Assembly (NCBI GenBank): GCA_028583405.1
Contig: CM053259.1
Location: 16,839,594-16,903,593, forward strand
DNA from: Pogonophryne albipinna
Taxonomy: Eukaryota > Chordata > Actinopteri > Perciformes > Artedidraconidae
Direction of reading: 5' to 3'
DNA: 64,000 bases
Positions 1 through 13,245 of the stretch are shown here, piece after piece (the stretch's first letter is position 1; every line of letters begins with the position of its first letter). The position numbers and the translations under genes are program-made. The notes under the pieces are model-generated. The model saw only the letters and a list, made by a program, of their open reading frames with translations. It ran no database searches and was not told the origin of the DNA.

Positions 1-524
1 GTAATTGCTAAGGCCATTTCATGTCAGAAGATTGTTATATAGATATCTAGAACAAAATGCTACTTTAAATATCTCAGAGCCTAGAAAAACAGAACATTTG
101 AGAAATGTAAAAAAACACTACACATTCTTGCTTGATTATAACACATTTGTTGCATATTTTGTTTGTTTCAACTTCCAACACATGAGCTCAGTATTTATGT
201 AACTCCAGGTTAGGAGGATCAAGTTCAACCGGTCTGAAACGACACAGTGAAAAGTGTTTGACCCCAAACTCAGTTCACTGAGAGCCGGACACATGGCATT
301 TAGTGCAGGTGTCGAGTGTGTAGGTTTCAAGTGTGGTTTCCTTTAGGCACTAAATTAGTTTCAAGTATAAGATTAACACTAACTCAAGGCTCAAACAAAT
401 AAATGGGTTCATAATGCACAAACAGAAAAACGAATACAAAAGAACATTAGTATTAACACTGAACACGGGTAAAACCTAAAAAAAACAATAGCTATGTGCT
501 CAGCTAAGATTACAGATTTCTGGC

Positions 525-600
525 TCTAGCTATACTTACGGGACCGACATGACACTGGTATCAATCTTCTCATCGAACTCTTCCACTGCTGTGAATTAAT
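525..600 (-). repeat. dispersed repeat copy A (GAGAGTTAGATGA family)
   Basis: The minus strand reads AGAGTTCGATGAGAAGATTG, then GATACC and GTCATGTC, then a GCTAGAGCCA end. The same string recurs, diverged, near 3,355, 40,030 and 41,730. By chance it has good splice-like borders (CAG and GTAAGTAT), but the repeat match explains it better than an exon does. Confidence 0.6.
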
Positions 601-2249
601 ATAAATCGCAAAGCCCATAAAATGATCAGGGAATCAGCATAACAATTACAGAGCAGGCTTGAAGCCCGAGTTCATGATTGAATGTACCTAGTGACTAGCC
701 TAAGCTGTGCTGTACAGAAATCAGTGAGGCCCTCCTGCTGGATGTCAGTGATCTCTTTGGCAGCCAAATGATTATTCAACTGTCCTCCCGGCCATGTGAC
801 CGTGACATCTGAACCCCTTCATTTTCCCCCCTGTCATAAATTGAACATTCAGTATTCAAGGGGTAGAAGCAATTAATTTGGCCGATTTGCCAGCAGCACA
901 GGAAGCAGCTTGACACTCTGCATGCTTGTGGTTTTGTCCCCCTTCGGCACAGAGACAATACCCCCTGTTATCTTCACACAAATAGCTGATTGAAGCTTGG
1001 AATTGCTGACTAACACAGCGAGCTGCAACCCTGACATTCGAAGGAGATGCTGACTGTCCGTTTGTTTTGACCTGCTCCAGGTCAGACTGGAAAATAATAT
1101 CCTTCTGATCCCATTTCACTGACTAATTATCAGAGAACAATGTCTTGTGTCTGATAACACAGGCTGGAGGTCAATCCCAACTGTAGGACCATAAAATAAA
1201 AAACACATGTTATCACTTGATGTATACACGTTCCTTTTAAGATAATAAACTCTTTCTCGCAGTTTTATTAATTTAACATTTTTCCCCCTATTTTTATCCA
1301 AAGAAGAGCTTTAAACAAATGCAGCACTTTCTCTTTTAGAGAATTAATGGCTTTATTATAAGGAGTAAAATGCACACTGAAATGATACTTGTAATTCTCC
1401 ATTCTATGCAAGTGTTTTTTTTTCAGTGCTGCTGAAAGGGATTTCAACGTATGGAAAATTCTATTTGCACTTGTCAATCAATCACAGCTGAGACATCTGC
1501 TGCAGTCATGATGAGAGCACCTACAAACGGCCTCTTTAAGTAAAGAGGCAACTCTGAGAAAATGAGACGTTCACAGACCTCCTGTCAAGTGCAGCGCTCG
1601 AGCCGATCTCTCCCACTGGGAGCGGCAGCTCGCCTCTCCGGGGGAGAACACAATATTCACACAGAAAACACCTGTGCCAAGCTCCTTCTGCAAAAAGTAT
1701 ACCTTCCCACTGATACCTCATCATCAACCAAAATCCGTCTCTCTAAAAGGAGCTACTTACCCAGAGTGTGAGCCTAAATCTGATATTTTTTCTGCAATGT
1801 GCACAAGCATAGCTGTGATTAAAGATAATTAGCTGTCTGTATTGAGCAGAGCAGTGTTGCTATGCTAATATGCACCTGTTTGCATGGTGATGCACACTGC
1901 TTTAGCTCAGAGCAGGACGTGCTGTTCTCATTCAGAGAGAATATATGATATTGATGAAAAATTCAAAGCTGGGTTTGTGTCACATGAGGTGCAGCCTCAG
2001 TGGTAACATGCTGACAGCTCTATTCGTGGGATGAATGCATGAGGGTTTGCGCTTTAAACTGAGACATGAGAAACTGGTCTGCCTGCATATTTGAAAAAAG
2101 CAACAATACACACTCATATGGGTCCATGTGTCTTATTTAAATGTAGATATCCATCCCAGGGAGATGGCTGAAGGATATATATACACACCATATTATATTC
2201 AAAATAAATGTCATTTTAGGTTTGACTTTAGATTTTAATTTGCTCTTAA

Positions 2250-2691
2250 AGGTGGGGTAGGTAAGTTTCAGAAACCGGCTCGAGTGCACTAAAATTTGAA
2301 AGTACACAGCCGAAAAGAATCCGCCCCTTCCTTCAGACTTCCTTACAGAGCACCTCCTCCAACACACATGAACGCGCACATGATGTCAGCAGACTGGTGA
2401 AAGTGGCCGCCTGTTGCTGGCGAGTCATTGAAGTACTGCTGCAATGCATGCCCAATGACGGCACGCCCAATGAGGGCACGAGATACATTTGTGCGTGCAC
2501 GAGATGGAAGGCTGACGGACAGGATTGGTTGTACTTTTTACAGTACCACGGCTTCCACAGATGACATTTTTTTATGGATTTTTTGTCAAAGCACTTAAGA
2601 TATTCATTGCTATCGGGATGTTAAGAGCATTCCATGGAATATAACAAAAAGTGTATCTCGGGCCCGTTTCTCAAACTTACCTACCCCACCT
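2250..2691. mobile_element. TTAA-flanked MITE, 442 bp
   Basis: The element begins AGGTGGGGTAGGTAAGTTT and ends with the inverted complement of the same 19 bases. The inverted match runs on with few mismatches to about 30 bp. TTAA flanks both sides (2,246-2,249 and 2,692-2,695), the duplication expected of piggyBac- or Kolobok-type insertion. There is no coding capacity, so it is non-autonomous. It lies within osbpl10 intron 2. Confidence 0.85.
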
Positions 2692-2773
2692 TTAATAGCT
2701 TTAACTAGATTTAAAATCTCCAGCTCCTCTACCACAACCATCAGCAACAAGTGGACATGGAGAACTACATGAA

Positions 2774-2930
2774 CTACATGTTGCTAAATCCACCGCGGAG
2801 AATAAACAGAAGGGCAACAAGGCAACCATGCTCGGGGGTCTTCTTCGCTGCTTTTGGTGTATTTTGTTGAGGAAGTACAGCGCCACTTACAGGCCCGGCA
2901 TATGTACTACAGCGTCTCCAGCGGGACGCG
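2774..2930. repeat. repeat fragment shared with 61,299-61,405
   Basis: The string GGAGAATAAACAGAAGGGCA, then CTTCTTCGC and ACAGCGCCACTTACAGGCC, occurs here and again inside the TTAA element at 60,804-61,692. This implies a related but rearranged element. It begins about 80 bp to the right of the MITE at 2,250-2,691. I could not define its ends. Confidence 0.6.
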
Positions 2931-3354
2931 TTTATTGAGTCGTATCCGTGTGAACGAAATACTTTTTTGATATCGAATTTGGTTCGTTTGCGTTTTGTTT
3001 GCGTTCCCATGTAAATGGGGCCTTAGACTGCTGCACCTTGTGTGTTGTGTGCTGAGCTGTTTATTTAAATATTTATGCAAGGAAACTTGAATGTCATGTG
3101 TAGGCAGAAAAGTGTACTTATACATTACTTTACTGAACTACCTTATAAGATAAACACTATGGAGGAAATTATCATGAGGTCAATTTATTTAATTTTGGAA
3201 CCTCTAAAGATAACAAAATATGTTATATGCTAATGAGCAATCTGTTTCTCCTGTTCTTTTTCACAAATGCACAAAACTATAGTTCAAGCTTGTTTAAAAC
3301 AGTCAGAATGTAGGCTCATACATTACTGAAAGGAAATGTTTACATTAGCTTTCC

Positions 3355-3450
3355 TTCAGAGAGTTAGAATAGATGATTGATGCCACTCTGTAGTTCAATA
3401 TGGATACCAGCATGTAGCCATGAAGCTTAGCTTAGCATAACTGGAAGCAA
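3355..3450 (+). repeat. dispersed repeat copy B
   Basis: This contains CAGAGAGTTAGAATAGATGA, then GATGCCACTCT, then GCTTAGCTTAGCATAACTGG, in the order seen in the copies at 40,020 and 41,722. It is a diverged member of the same dispersed family. No open frame is present. Confidence 0.6.
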
Positions 3451-6383
3451 AACAACTACCAATCCCTGTAAAAACACAACTTTACATTTCTGGTTTTGTA
3501 AGGATCAAAATACAAACTGCTTTCTTAAGATAACCGTCTTCCGACATGGGATTGGTGTCTGAATTTTATTACTTTCAAAAAGAAAGCCCAAAATGTAAAA
3601 TCACATAATTACCAATCAAATTGTTTGCAGTAGCAAAAGCTAGACATATTTTGGCAGATTTGTATTGAACAATGTTCTTGGCGAGGTTTTAATGCTCAAC
3701 AACAGATGTGTCCATAAAAATGTTGCAACATGTTTTTATTATTACGATGCGTAGTGATTGTGTCAGACATCCTAATGAGCCACTCGGAAAGCTGAACACA
3801 TGCTGACCCGTAGCAAAAGTGATAAATAGCTTAATTTGCCATCTGTGCAACTAGACATGTTTACAATCCCACAGCTCTTGACCTTTGCTTACATCAGAAC
3901 ACGAAGCCGATAGTCTCCCAACATCCGATTATCAAAGCCTCACTTTAAATTACTTTTACATATAATGCTTTGGTTTAGAGCCAGAAAACCATTTGGGCGA
4001 CTTAATTGCTGTGTTAGATGTGAAATGCAAGACTTCTGATGGATCACAGTATACATTTTGCATTTATAATGAAACATTATTCAAAACTGAGAACAACGGT
4101 TGCATATAAGACACAAAAAATGGTAAAGGGGGTCATTCAACAACATCAAAAAAGCCATTCAAATGATTAAATGTATAGCTACCAAATAATAAATTATAGT
4201 TAAATGGGAAATCATGCTTTCCATAATGATGTTTTAGACAAAAAAGCCACATCACCAACTTTTTTCTGCTCTAATCCAATTCTTACCAATTATTTCTTTG
4301 TACTTTCTGATGAATACTTTTATGCCATATGTTATGAAAAACTTTTACCAAAATACTTGAGAGAACACTCATTAAACACACCAGCTCCTATAGTGTTAAA
4401 AAAGTGTTATTGAATCTAAACTCAATGAATAATGTTGTATTTCATTCTTTACTACACTCACTTTTACTGCATTGTCTTTAATGGCTGATCAATATAAGCG
4501 TCTTTTTAGAATAATTAATCTGTATGATCTGTTATTAGTATGCCAAAGGCACTTGAATTGTGAGACTTTGTTCAGCTCTAAAGAATCTCTCCTCTTTTCT
4601 CACCAGCTGCATAAAGTCCAATCAACATCCAACAAAAAAAGATCAACAAGTACCCTGCTTGAGAGGGAGATCTTGGGCAAAACATGTGAAATATTTTGCT
4701 GAAGGATCACAATTTTAACATTTGTATCAACTTAGACCTTAAAACAACTTGTTTTGGTGGTTGGGTGTCAGATAGCCTTTTAGTCTTTCAAAAGCTTTTT
4801 AGAAGATGAATCACTGTGACACTGAAACTCCCCTGCCTCGAGGTAGCTGCAGATTAGCGTATCCAGTATCTTCTTACACCAGTTAACAACAAGGACATTT
4901 TGTACAAGCCTCTTGAAAAGGTATCAAAACTAGAATAAAGGTGGCATTTAAAGCTTTAGACAGAACATCAGCTTTCAAATCCTGGAAAATGACTCCTGAC
5001 TGAACCTTGAAGTTACTCTTTTGCTACTGCAAGGTGAGCGACTGGGGATTCGCATGGTAACCAATACTAGATCTGAACCATACTGGCTTACGTCCATGTG
5101 AGCCTCTTTGTCGCTGCTGTTTGAGCAAATTTAGTTTTTTGAAAAAAGTGTTGATATTTAACCGCAATATTTTCAAAGGAATAGTATTTAAAAGCAGTTT
5201 AATGTTGTTGGAAGTCTTCAACTTCTTAACCGGCCCAGTGTTTATTAAACTGAATGGTATCAAAAGATAACTTTACTCTCACAGGACTTTCTTGATCTTT
5301 CTAAAATCTCACTGAGGCATTTGAAACTCAACCCAACTTCATCTTCACTGATGGATCATTGTTTCCTCTCAGCTCGATACACATGGACCACTAAGTTATT
5401 CAGGGAATATAGGCCAAGTTATTATGATATCCTCCCCCTCGAGAGTGAAAGGGGACATTCCAGCAGCTCAAGTGGAGCAACGGTAAAAAGGAGTTTCTCT
5501 CGTTTTACCAGATACAAGTCACTGAAAGCAGGGGCCTGCAACACAGTGACAGGCTACAGGCTCTGTGTCTGGCACTGGGTCTTAAAGCTATAATTCTCTT
5601 TAGTGTAAATGTTATGCTTTGGCCAAACATTTCACTCAATATGCAGCTTTTTACGGGGAAAAAACACTGATTGAGGTTGGGATGCCAATACAACAACTAT
5701 AATCATAGAGTATTTGTATCTAAAGCTCTCTGCATTGCACCATATTGGAATAACAACTCGCAAGAATAATGACTATTTAGTTGATAAAACATTATGCTGA
5801 TTCTGGTATATTGCTTGTTCTGTCTGAGCTATTCAATTGACAATCCTATAAAACAGACAGAAACAGTAAATCCTTCCTAATAAGCAGCTGAAACTTAATA
5901 GGTTTGATAAATTAAAAACGGAATTATAAGGAGCTTGTAAGTTAATAATAAACCAATACCAGACATACTCTGCCTAAGCTCTGGTTTTCTTACCAACTAA
6001 ACTCTAACTGTGTTTGTCTGCTGTTGGGGGCAGGTAATGTAAGTGGATTTTTTAGAGCTGTTTTGTTGAAAACAGATGCCTAATGCAACTGGAAACACAG
6101 CTATCAGAGCAGTGAGAGTTAATCAAAACAGTAAAGTTGTGGACCATAAAAACAAATAGCTATAAGACAATAATGTGCTCAATAGAGCTGAGGGAAATAA
6201 TAATAATTCGTCATGGGATCCATTGTTATTCTAAAAGTAATGATGAGCTGCAGCTTTAAGAGTAAAACTTACTTTCAAAACTACTAACATGTTAGTAGTA
6301 CAGTGCATTCACAAACACTCTACTGCACTGAGTGTTTGTACGTTCCCATATACGGGCAGCCTGCAGCGGGCATGAGGTCTCAC

Positions 6384-6559
6384 CTCTGAGTTTGTACAGC
6401 TCTCCATTGACAGAATTGACAACGAACATGTGCGGAGCTTCATCGCTCGGGGTTACCGATGCACCGATTAGAGGAAGGGACCCTCGAGGCTTCTGGCTCT
6501 TCCCCTGCTCGTTGACAAAGTACTGCAGCTGTCCCAACTCTGGATCCAACACAAAGTAC
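6384..6559 (-). CDS. osbpl10: osbpl10 coding exon 2 (PH domain part)
   Basis: This exon encodes part of the N-terminal pleckstrin-homology domain of an oxysterol-binding-protein-related protein. These proteins move sterols or phospholipids at membrane contacts, and the PH domain binds phosphoinositides. The minus strand reads [19 protein letters not shown], followed by a QKPRG motif, [10 protein letters not shown] and ELYKLR. This matches the PH region of the OSBPL10/OSBPL11 pair, and the SKYTNLIQGWQNR lead-in from exon 1 favours OSBPL10. The acceptor is ...TGCAG at 6,560-6,561 and the donor is GTGAGA starting at 6,383. The first base completes an Arg codon begun in exon 1, so the phases agree. 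The C-terminal lipid-transfer domain is not in the window. OSBPL11 is a less likely alternative. Confidence 0.9.
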
Positions 6560-9500
6560 CTGCATGGGAGAAAAACAAACACAGACAGTTAGGAAAGTAA
6601 TGGGCCAGAGAGAAGGAAAGGGGAGAGGGAAATAGCAGAAGCACCGTTATTATCATTTTGTTTTATGATCTCATTATCGCGGCTTGTTTGTTTTGCCAGT
6701 TGTTTACTGGCAAAACCATTCTTATACTTCTGTTGCGCTGACTTGTGAGAGAGATTAGGAAAGAGAGGAGGATGGCTATGAATGAGTGTGAAGTGAGGCA
6801 AAAGAGAGCTGCTGCACAAAGACACAACAGCCTTACATTTCTCACCTCAATGCCTGCAGGATGTAATTTACACCAGCTTTCCAAGCAAAATGAGTGGAAA
6901 TACCCTCCTGTGAACATTAAGCTACCACCAACATCCAGCCGGCAGCTCATTTCCAAATTACTCAAGGTAGCGATTAGAGCGGTCATCTTGAGCAGATGCC
7001 ACAGCTCGAGGCGGTGTGGGAAATTAAACCCCACATTTTTCCCTTTGTGATTAATAAATCACATTCAATCACTGCATAATTGAATCTCTGCCTGGCTCAC
7101 CGCAGGCCTGAATATGCAATGCCAGACGGAAACATAAGAGAAGCAGACACATTTCATTTCCTGTGGCCAGAAAGGAGTGTGTATGACATTCAAGAAACCA
7201 ACCTGTCTGCCCTGCTTAACGCTTTAATTTCGCTTTGCAGTTCGACACGGGCCAGAGTGGCACTGCGTGGCTTTGGCTGACCTTTCTCTTGTTTGTGTTC
7301 AGTGGCCCAAGGTAACAGCGGTTCTCTTTGTCCTGTCTTATGATCCATGTATCGGCCTTCTTTTCCTGGTAATCCCCGTGTTCACCATCAATTTTCTCTT
7401 TCCAAACACGACTACAGTAGCTGCAGTATTGATCTGGCCTTTACCAAGAAGCAGCGCTCTTCACATGGACTTCTGATTTTTCTTACTATCGCCACATCAT
7501 GGGTGTCTCTGAGGATTGAAGATTTACAACCATGTCAACTCAAGTTTACCAAGGCTGTTGATTTTTCAATAGCTGTCTTAGAGATTGCCGAAGTCATACT
7601 ACTACACTTCACTACTACTACTAGTATTTATTTTCATCTGAAATGCAAACCTCTTTGTATACGACCAGACTTAAGATCCTTTCCCACATGCATTACAACC
7701 CTGAAATAATATAGAATACCTAGATGAGCTGTACAGTATGTGTCAATGCACATTTTGAAACAGTCGTACCAGTCATTAAACAGACTTCACCCAGTCAGCT
7801 CCCTAGCACTACATTAAGTAGCAGGCCCAATATTTTCCTCAAGTCATTAATAAAATGTTGGATAATGAGAATTGTAAATCAAACTTTCCTAAAGCTGATA
7901 TGACATTTGAGAAGCTGGTCGAGCAAATGTTGACCGTTCAGCCAAACGTCATTGTTCCATACTTAACACATTTGAATATGCATGTCATTATAAAAACAGT
8001 CACATCATTTCATTAATGTTAAACCACCAAACTGGTTTTAGACAACATGGACTCAATTTGCCTTGTATAAAAAGTCAGTACCACAATGAGATGTAGAAAA
8101 GGTTACATTTGGGGATAAGGGAGCATTGGCCTTTTATCGATAGTCCCAAATGTTTAGAAACTCACGCAGTGTGAAGCTCAAGGTACAATGTTGGTCTGAC
8201 AATCCTTCCAATTCTCTGGTCTACAGTGAAATCTCTCAAAAACGACTTGATTGAATTCATTTTTTTGTGATTTCAAAAAGGTGCCCAGAGGTTGAATCCT
8301 AATGACTTTGACGATCCCCGTCTGACTTGCCACTTGTGCCACAATCTGGTCAAATCCTTGGTCATTCCGATGCAAATTGTGTTTAGTGCACTACTAAACA
8401 CAAAAATAAAATAAGACAGTTAACAGTGACCATCATGGTAAACATCCTTTTTGCTATCTATCAACATGTTAGCTTTGTCATTGCTGATACTGCTAATGAT
8501 AGCATTTAGTGCATAGCATTGCGATGTAGTAAAGCTTGTTAATGCCGCTAGTAGCACTGTAGACTCTGAGTATTGTTTTTTACTCATCATTATAGTCTAT
8601 AAAAAGGAGAATACATTTTATGAAACAGAGCAGCACATCTTACATTTTCGACGATGGAGCAGGCAATTGTTTAACATTTAGCTCGATTTAGATCAGATGA
8701 TTTACAAATGTATTAATCAACTACTAACTGTTTAGCACATCATGAATGGCTTCAGTTTTTGCAAATGATAAGAGGACAAAGGAACTCTGTGACTGCCTCC
8801 TTCACATCAGGCATTTTCCCATGAACCCTCCACAGTTCCCTAGAGAGGATGCAGTGAATACTGTTCTCTGAAAATTGATCCCACTCACAGCCTTGCCCGC
8901 TTCCATCAGGAGGGCTGGAGATTTATGTCGACCACAGCCAACGATCTGCCTTAGTCAGTTTTTATCCAGCCATCTCTTTTTCTCCCTCACATACACACTG
9001 TTACTGTACATGAAGTCTTATCCCCTGTTCAGTCAGCAGAGTGGAGGCTTTTACCGTTGACCCCCCCAGACAAAGTCCTTTCTTTAGCATCTAAACCACA
9101 GTGTCGACCTTTAACGTGATGGATGGTGCTGGATAACAAACCAGCAGCTTTACATTCAGCCTCTCGTGTTATAGCAGAGCTGATAATGTTCGACCTGCAG
9201 TAACATTTTCCCTTCTGGTAGAATGAAGCTGCAGCAAACTGGGACAAATCTGAATATAATGAAATGACAACAATGATGAGCAGTGTTTCTGCCCTTGTAA
9301 AACTGCATATCAGGATTTGATGACCTTTAATCAGGATCAATGTGGAAAAACATCATAAAAAAATACTAGATTTAACTTTGGTTAGTTTGGTGATTCTTCA
9401 TCTAAACCTACCTCTGAAATGTGATCACTCACACACACTAGAATAAACATCTGTAACAACAAAGCGCCTTCAGTTACTGATCTTTTTTAGTTTTTTTGCA

Positions 9501-10494
9501 GATATCATCCAAATCGGCACCATAACAATAACAACACTCTTAAAAGAGCTTAGTCACGCACATTTATCCTCAGCGACAGAAACACAGCCATTTCCTAATG
9601 CAGGAAATAGCTTGTCAGCAGAATTTGGATCTCCTGAAAGGCGGTAAATCATCCTTAGTATTGGCAGGAAAAGGAGGATGTGTGCATTGTATTGTCAAAA
9701 GAGGTCAACACTTTATTCAAAAATGTCATTGAAGAATCCTAAAGCTGTATACATTTATATCTAACCACGACTAGGCAAAAACTCCAAAACAAAAGATGCT
9801 CTACTTTTCACCAGACACTTCCTTACTTGGGCTCTTTGCGGTATAACTTGAATCAAAAAAAAATGTCTGACTTTTAACAGGACACAGGTCTGAACTGAGT
9901 GCTGCAGATAATTGTAAAACCTGAACAAGATGACATGCAGGATTTACGCTTTAACGGACAGCTTTCTCAGATCAGATCAGTCTATAACAGGTATTCTTCC
10001 TCTAATGCAGAGTTTCCACTACATGGTACACCTCATCTCAGATCCGCTTTAGGTAGCAGCTACTTTACTCAGTTTCGTTTTGTAGGAGGAACTGAGTTAT
10101 CAGCAAACAAAAAGACTATTCGACATTGAAGACAAATTTAAGCCACCTAAAAAAAATCTAAAGAAGGGCAACAAAAGTACACCAGGCTGAGCTTTCTTCC
10201 TGTTTTCTGCTACAGAACAACCCTGTCTCCTAAAAATTACGTTCCCACAGAACTAAACTGCATTCTCAATTACGTTTAGCAAGAAACATATTTTCTCCCA
10301 CGTTACGTTTCTTATGAACGTATCTTAAATACGTTTATTTTCTACATATCTTTGCCATTTATTGTCTTGCTTATAATAATGATAATAGTCATTTATAAAT
10401 ATCATTTTAGAGCACACATTTGAAATCAGTAGGCGAGGCTGCAATTTCTCCAGCTGTTACTCTCATGAGCGAGACAGAAAATAATAGTTTTAAC

Positions 10495-10608
10495 ATGCCA
10501 AAAAGCTGCTGTGTCGTTTATTGCACCTCAAACATTAAAACAAATCCAGAGTTACGTGTTTCTGTACTTCCTCTAAGAAGAAAGGACAGTAACAGAAGAT
10601 CTCTGTGA
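10495..10608 (+). pseudogene. THAP zinc-finger fragment, left arm of foldback
   Basis: The reading frame starts MPKSCCVVYCTSN and continues through PELRVSVLPLRRK to RRSL and a stop, 37 residues in all. This is the start of a THAP (C2CH) DNA-binding domain: the N-terminal Met-Pro and the first two cysteines are visible. The rest of the domain, including the later Cys/His pair and the AVPTF-type box, is missing. The frame breaks exactly where this arm stops matching its partner. It is a captured or relict fragment and very unlikely to be a working gene. Confidence 0.65.
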
Positions 10609-11099
10609 CGCCAGATGTGGTGTTGTTAATGCGATATGATATCCGAAAAACATTTCAGTTTAGGATGGCCGAAGACACTACACTACCCATAATCCCCAGC
10701 TATCGTTTGGGACTACAGTCCCGTTGACAAACCCTGTGATTAATCTTCAAGCTCTGTGATTGGATGTTGGAGTGGCAGTGCGCCAAGGTTACGCCGAGCG
10801 TCAAGCTCTTTGAAATGGAACGAAACCACGGCAGACTATTCAAAACTGGATTTGAACGCCCCCCGAGAACTACACATGCTGGCTATTGTGTTTCAAAACA
10901 TGTTCTCTATGGCACGTCTCTACTGGGAATTGTAGTTTTAAAAGACGTTTTTGTTTTTCCCAAAATTAGAAGTTGACAGTATTAAACTGTGTACATCCCT
11001 GGAGGTTTAGGCGATAGGAAACACATTGGTGTGTACACATTTAAAACATGTAATTACTACATGGGTGAAAATCGCTTGTATCCATAATGGGCAGCATTA

Positions 11100-11215
11100 A
11101 TATATATTCTACTCCACTACAATTCAGAGGTTAACCTGGTATTTTTACTCCACTACATTTACTTTAGTAACTCTGCAGATTCTGATTAATGATGTGAAAT
11201 ATAAACAACCCTTAA
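11100..11215 (+). repeat. probable dispersed repeat fragment
   Basis: Two tandem-like copies of an ACTCCACTACA core occur here (about 11,111 and 11,148), followed by TTTAGTAACTCTGCAGATTC. From memory, phrases of this kind are frequent in fish intergenic DNA. Only this weak internal repetition is visible in the window, so confidence is low. Confidence 0.35.
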
Positions 11216-13119
11216 AGCAGACTTTAGTTATACCTGAGTAAAATTCAGGGAAGGGTGATTGTCAAGTGCCAACAATCAGGAGAGATATTTGATAGTTGGT
11301 GCTTGAGAAGACTAAACATTTATCTGCAGATCTCTATAAAGTATATTAATTACTCGTTATTCTCTACTAATAGTTAATTACAAGACATATATCAATATGT
11401 GTGTATACCTCCACCATTAAACTGTCAAATTCTGCACATTTCTTATACTATCTACGTACATAAGAGTATAATTAATGTGTATAATATCAGTTAAAAGAAG
11501 TGCTTCAACATAGTTAACATTGCAGGAAAGCAATACATTAGACGTTAAGTACTTTGTCAGGCTTAATATTTATCTGTAGATAGATACCCCCAAAGCTTTT
11601 TTCTTATGTGAAAGAAGACCTTAACCTAAAGTATTATTTAATGTTTAAATAGAGGTTAATTAGTTTGTCTGTTTTGCACATCCTCCTATTAATATCTTTG
11701 TACATCGTGCACTAAACTGTTTTATTGTAGAGATCACTTACAGTATCTTCTTGATTTTTTATATTCTATATTTCTATCATTGACCTTCTACTTTCCCCCT
11801 ATGAAAGTATGTACTCTTAATATTTATTTCATCAAATAACATTATTCAACAAAAATAACATTATTCAACAAAAATAATTCAATGACGTGCTTTAACCACT
11901 AGGCGGTGCACACAAGGTACACACAGCATACTAATAATAACTTTGTATTATTAGTGTAGGACACTTATGCATGTATAACATCTGAAGATGTGTAGTTTTA
12001 TTCATGTTTTTACATAATTTTACAGGATATTGCTATACTATTTCTCATGTTTTACTTCTACACATTTATATCTGATTTGTAAAACATCACAGACAGAAAG
12101 GCATATCCGTCATTTAATGGTAAGCTATTGAAATTGTGATTCCATAGATGTGTCTCCCATCACCCAAATCCCCTGACTATTCTCTCAACTCAGTATTTAC
12201 ATTCTTATATTCAAAGAAAATCAGTAATATCTTTAAAAACTACAAGTCCTTTTTTATCAGCTGTGCACCGGTATGGTGTAAATATAACCTATCTACTAAT
12301 TGGATCAAATATAAAAGTCAGCCGAATTAGTATTGATACTGCAAGGAGACGTATTTTGTGAAAAGAAATGCAAGGTGTTGTTTAATTGTTGATATATTTA
12401 TGATCCACGTCACATATTCAGTTTTGGCGGCAGTTCTCCTGTTTGTCCCTTTATATATACAGTCTATAGTTTGTCCAGAAGTCTTCTCATCAGGGCTCTA
12501 TAAATAAAGAACTACAGCAGATGTGTAATATTTAATTCAGCCGAACTGTGTATTACAATGCCGTTATGTGATGACTTCCAAAGAGAAAAGCAAGCACACT
12601 CGGAATAAAGTATTATTATTATTCTTTTTATTTTCGGATATCATATCGCATTAACATCATATCCCAACATGCATTGCGACTAAACATCCAATCAACGAGC
12701 TTCAAGCTGAGGATCTTGGGTAATCTGTTCAATGGGTTTGTGTGTATCCTCAAAATGTCCCTTATAGGCCTACGTCTGTTTCCGGTTACTTTATTTACGG
12801 CTAAAAAGCCCAAGATTATAGAATTAAACGAATAAATAAAAACAAGGATAATTGTGTGTTATTGTTGAGTAAATAAGGAAAAAAAGATTTTCAAAAATAC
12901 AGATTTCAGTATTTTGAGTCTCTAAGCCCCATTTCTTTTCCTCACAGACGGGAAAAAAAGCCCGACATTATACGATTTAAAATAAAAACATAAAACACTG
13001 GCATGTAATTTACGTTAGAATAAATAGAATGGTTTTGAATAATAGATGAGAGTAAAATCTACGTCACTTTACAGCCCCGCCCACTTTTGGGGAAACCAAC
13101 GCTGTCATTTGAACGGCGA

Positions 13120-13245
13120 TCAAGCCTGAAGCCACAGAGATCTTCTGTTACTGTCCTTTCTTCTTAGAGGAAGTACAGAAACACGTAACTCTGGATGTGT
13201 TTTAATGTTCGAGGTGCAATAAACGACACAGCAGCTTTTTGGCAT
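13120..13245 (-). pseudogene. THAP zinc-finger fragment, right arm of foldback
   Basis: This is the mirror copy of the fragment at 10,495-10,608. It differs from that copy at one of the shared codons after the start (His for Asn). It runs four residues further (WLQA, as in complete THAP domains) before a stop codon. The domain is still truncated well before the second zinc-binding pair. It probably reflects the ancestral boundary of the captured exon better than the left-arm copy does. Confidence 0.65.

Larger units (their letters stand above)
1..6383 (-). other. osbpl10: osbpl10 intron 2 (partial, gene continues left)
   Basis: This stretch lies downstream, in the gene's direction, of the exon 2 donor at 6,383. 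I found no further osbpl10 exon in it. The next coding exon of the family encodes the end of the PH domain and should lie to the left of the window. The sequence is AT-rich and contains dispersed-repeat fragments (about 525-600 and 3,355-3,450), a TTAA MITE (2,250-2,691) and a repeat fragment (2,774-2,930). The remainder shows nothing I can name. Confidence 0.6.

Noticed and set aside
542..590. Possible 49-bp osbpl10 exon on the minus strand with good splice sites and compatible phase
   Set aside because: The sequence belongs to a dispersed repeat with other copies in the window, and the translation does not resemble the PH-domain continuation expected after exon 2.
6468..7050. Several open frames around osbpl10 exon 2
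   Set aside because: They lie in other frames or in intron sequence and lack domains. The PH-domain exon with its splice sites explains the signal.
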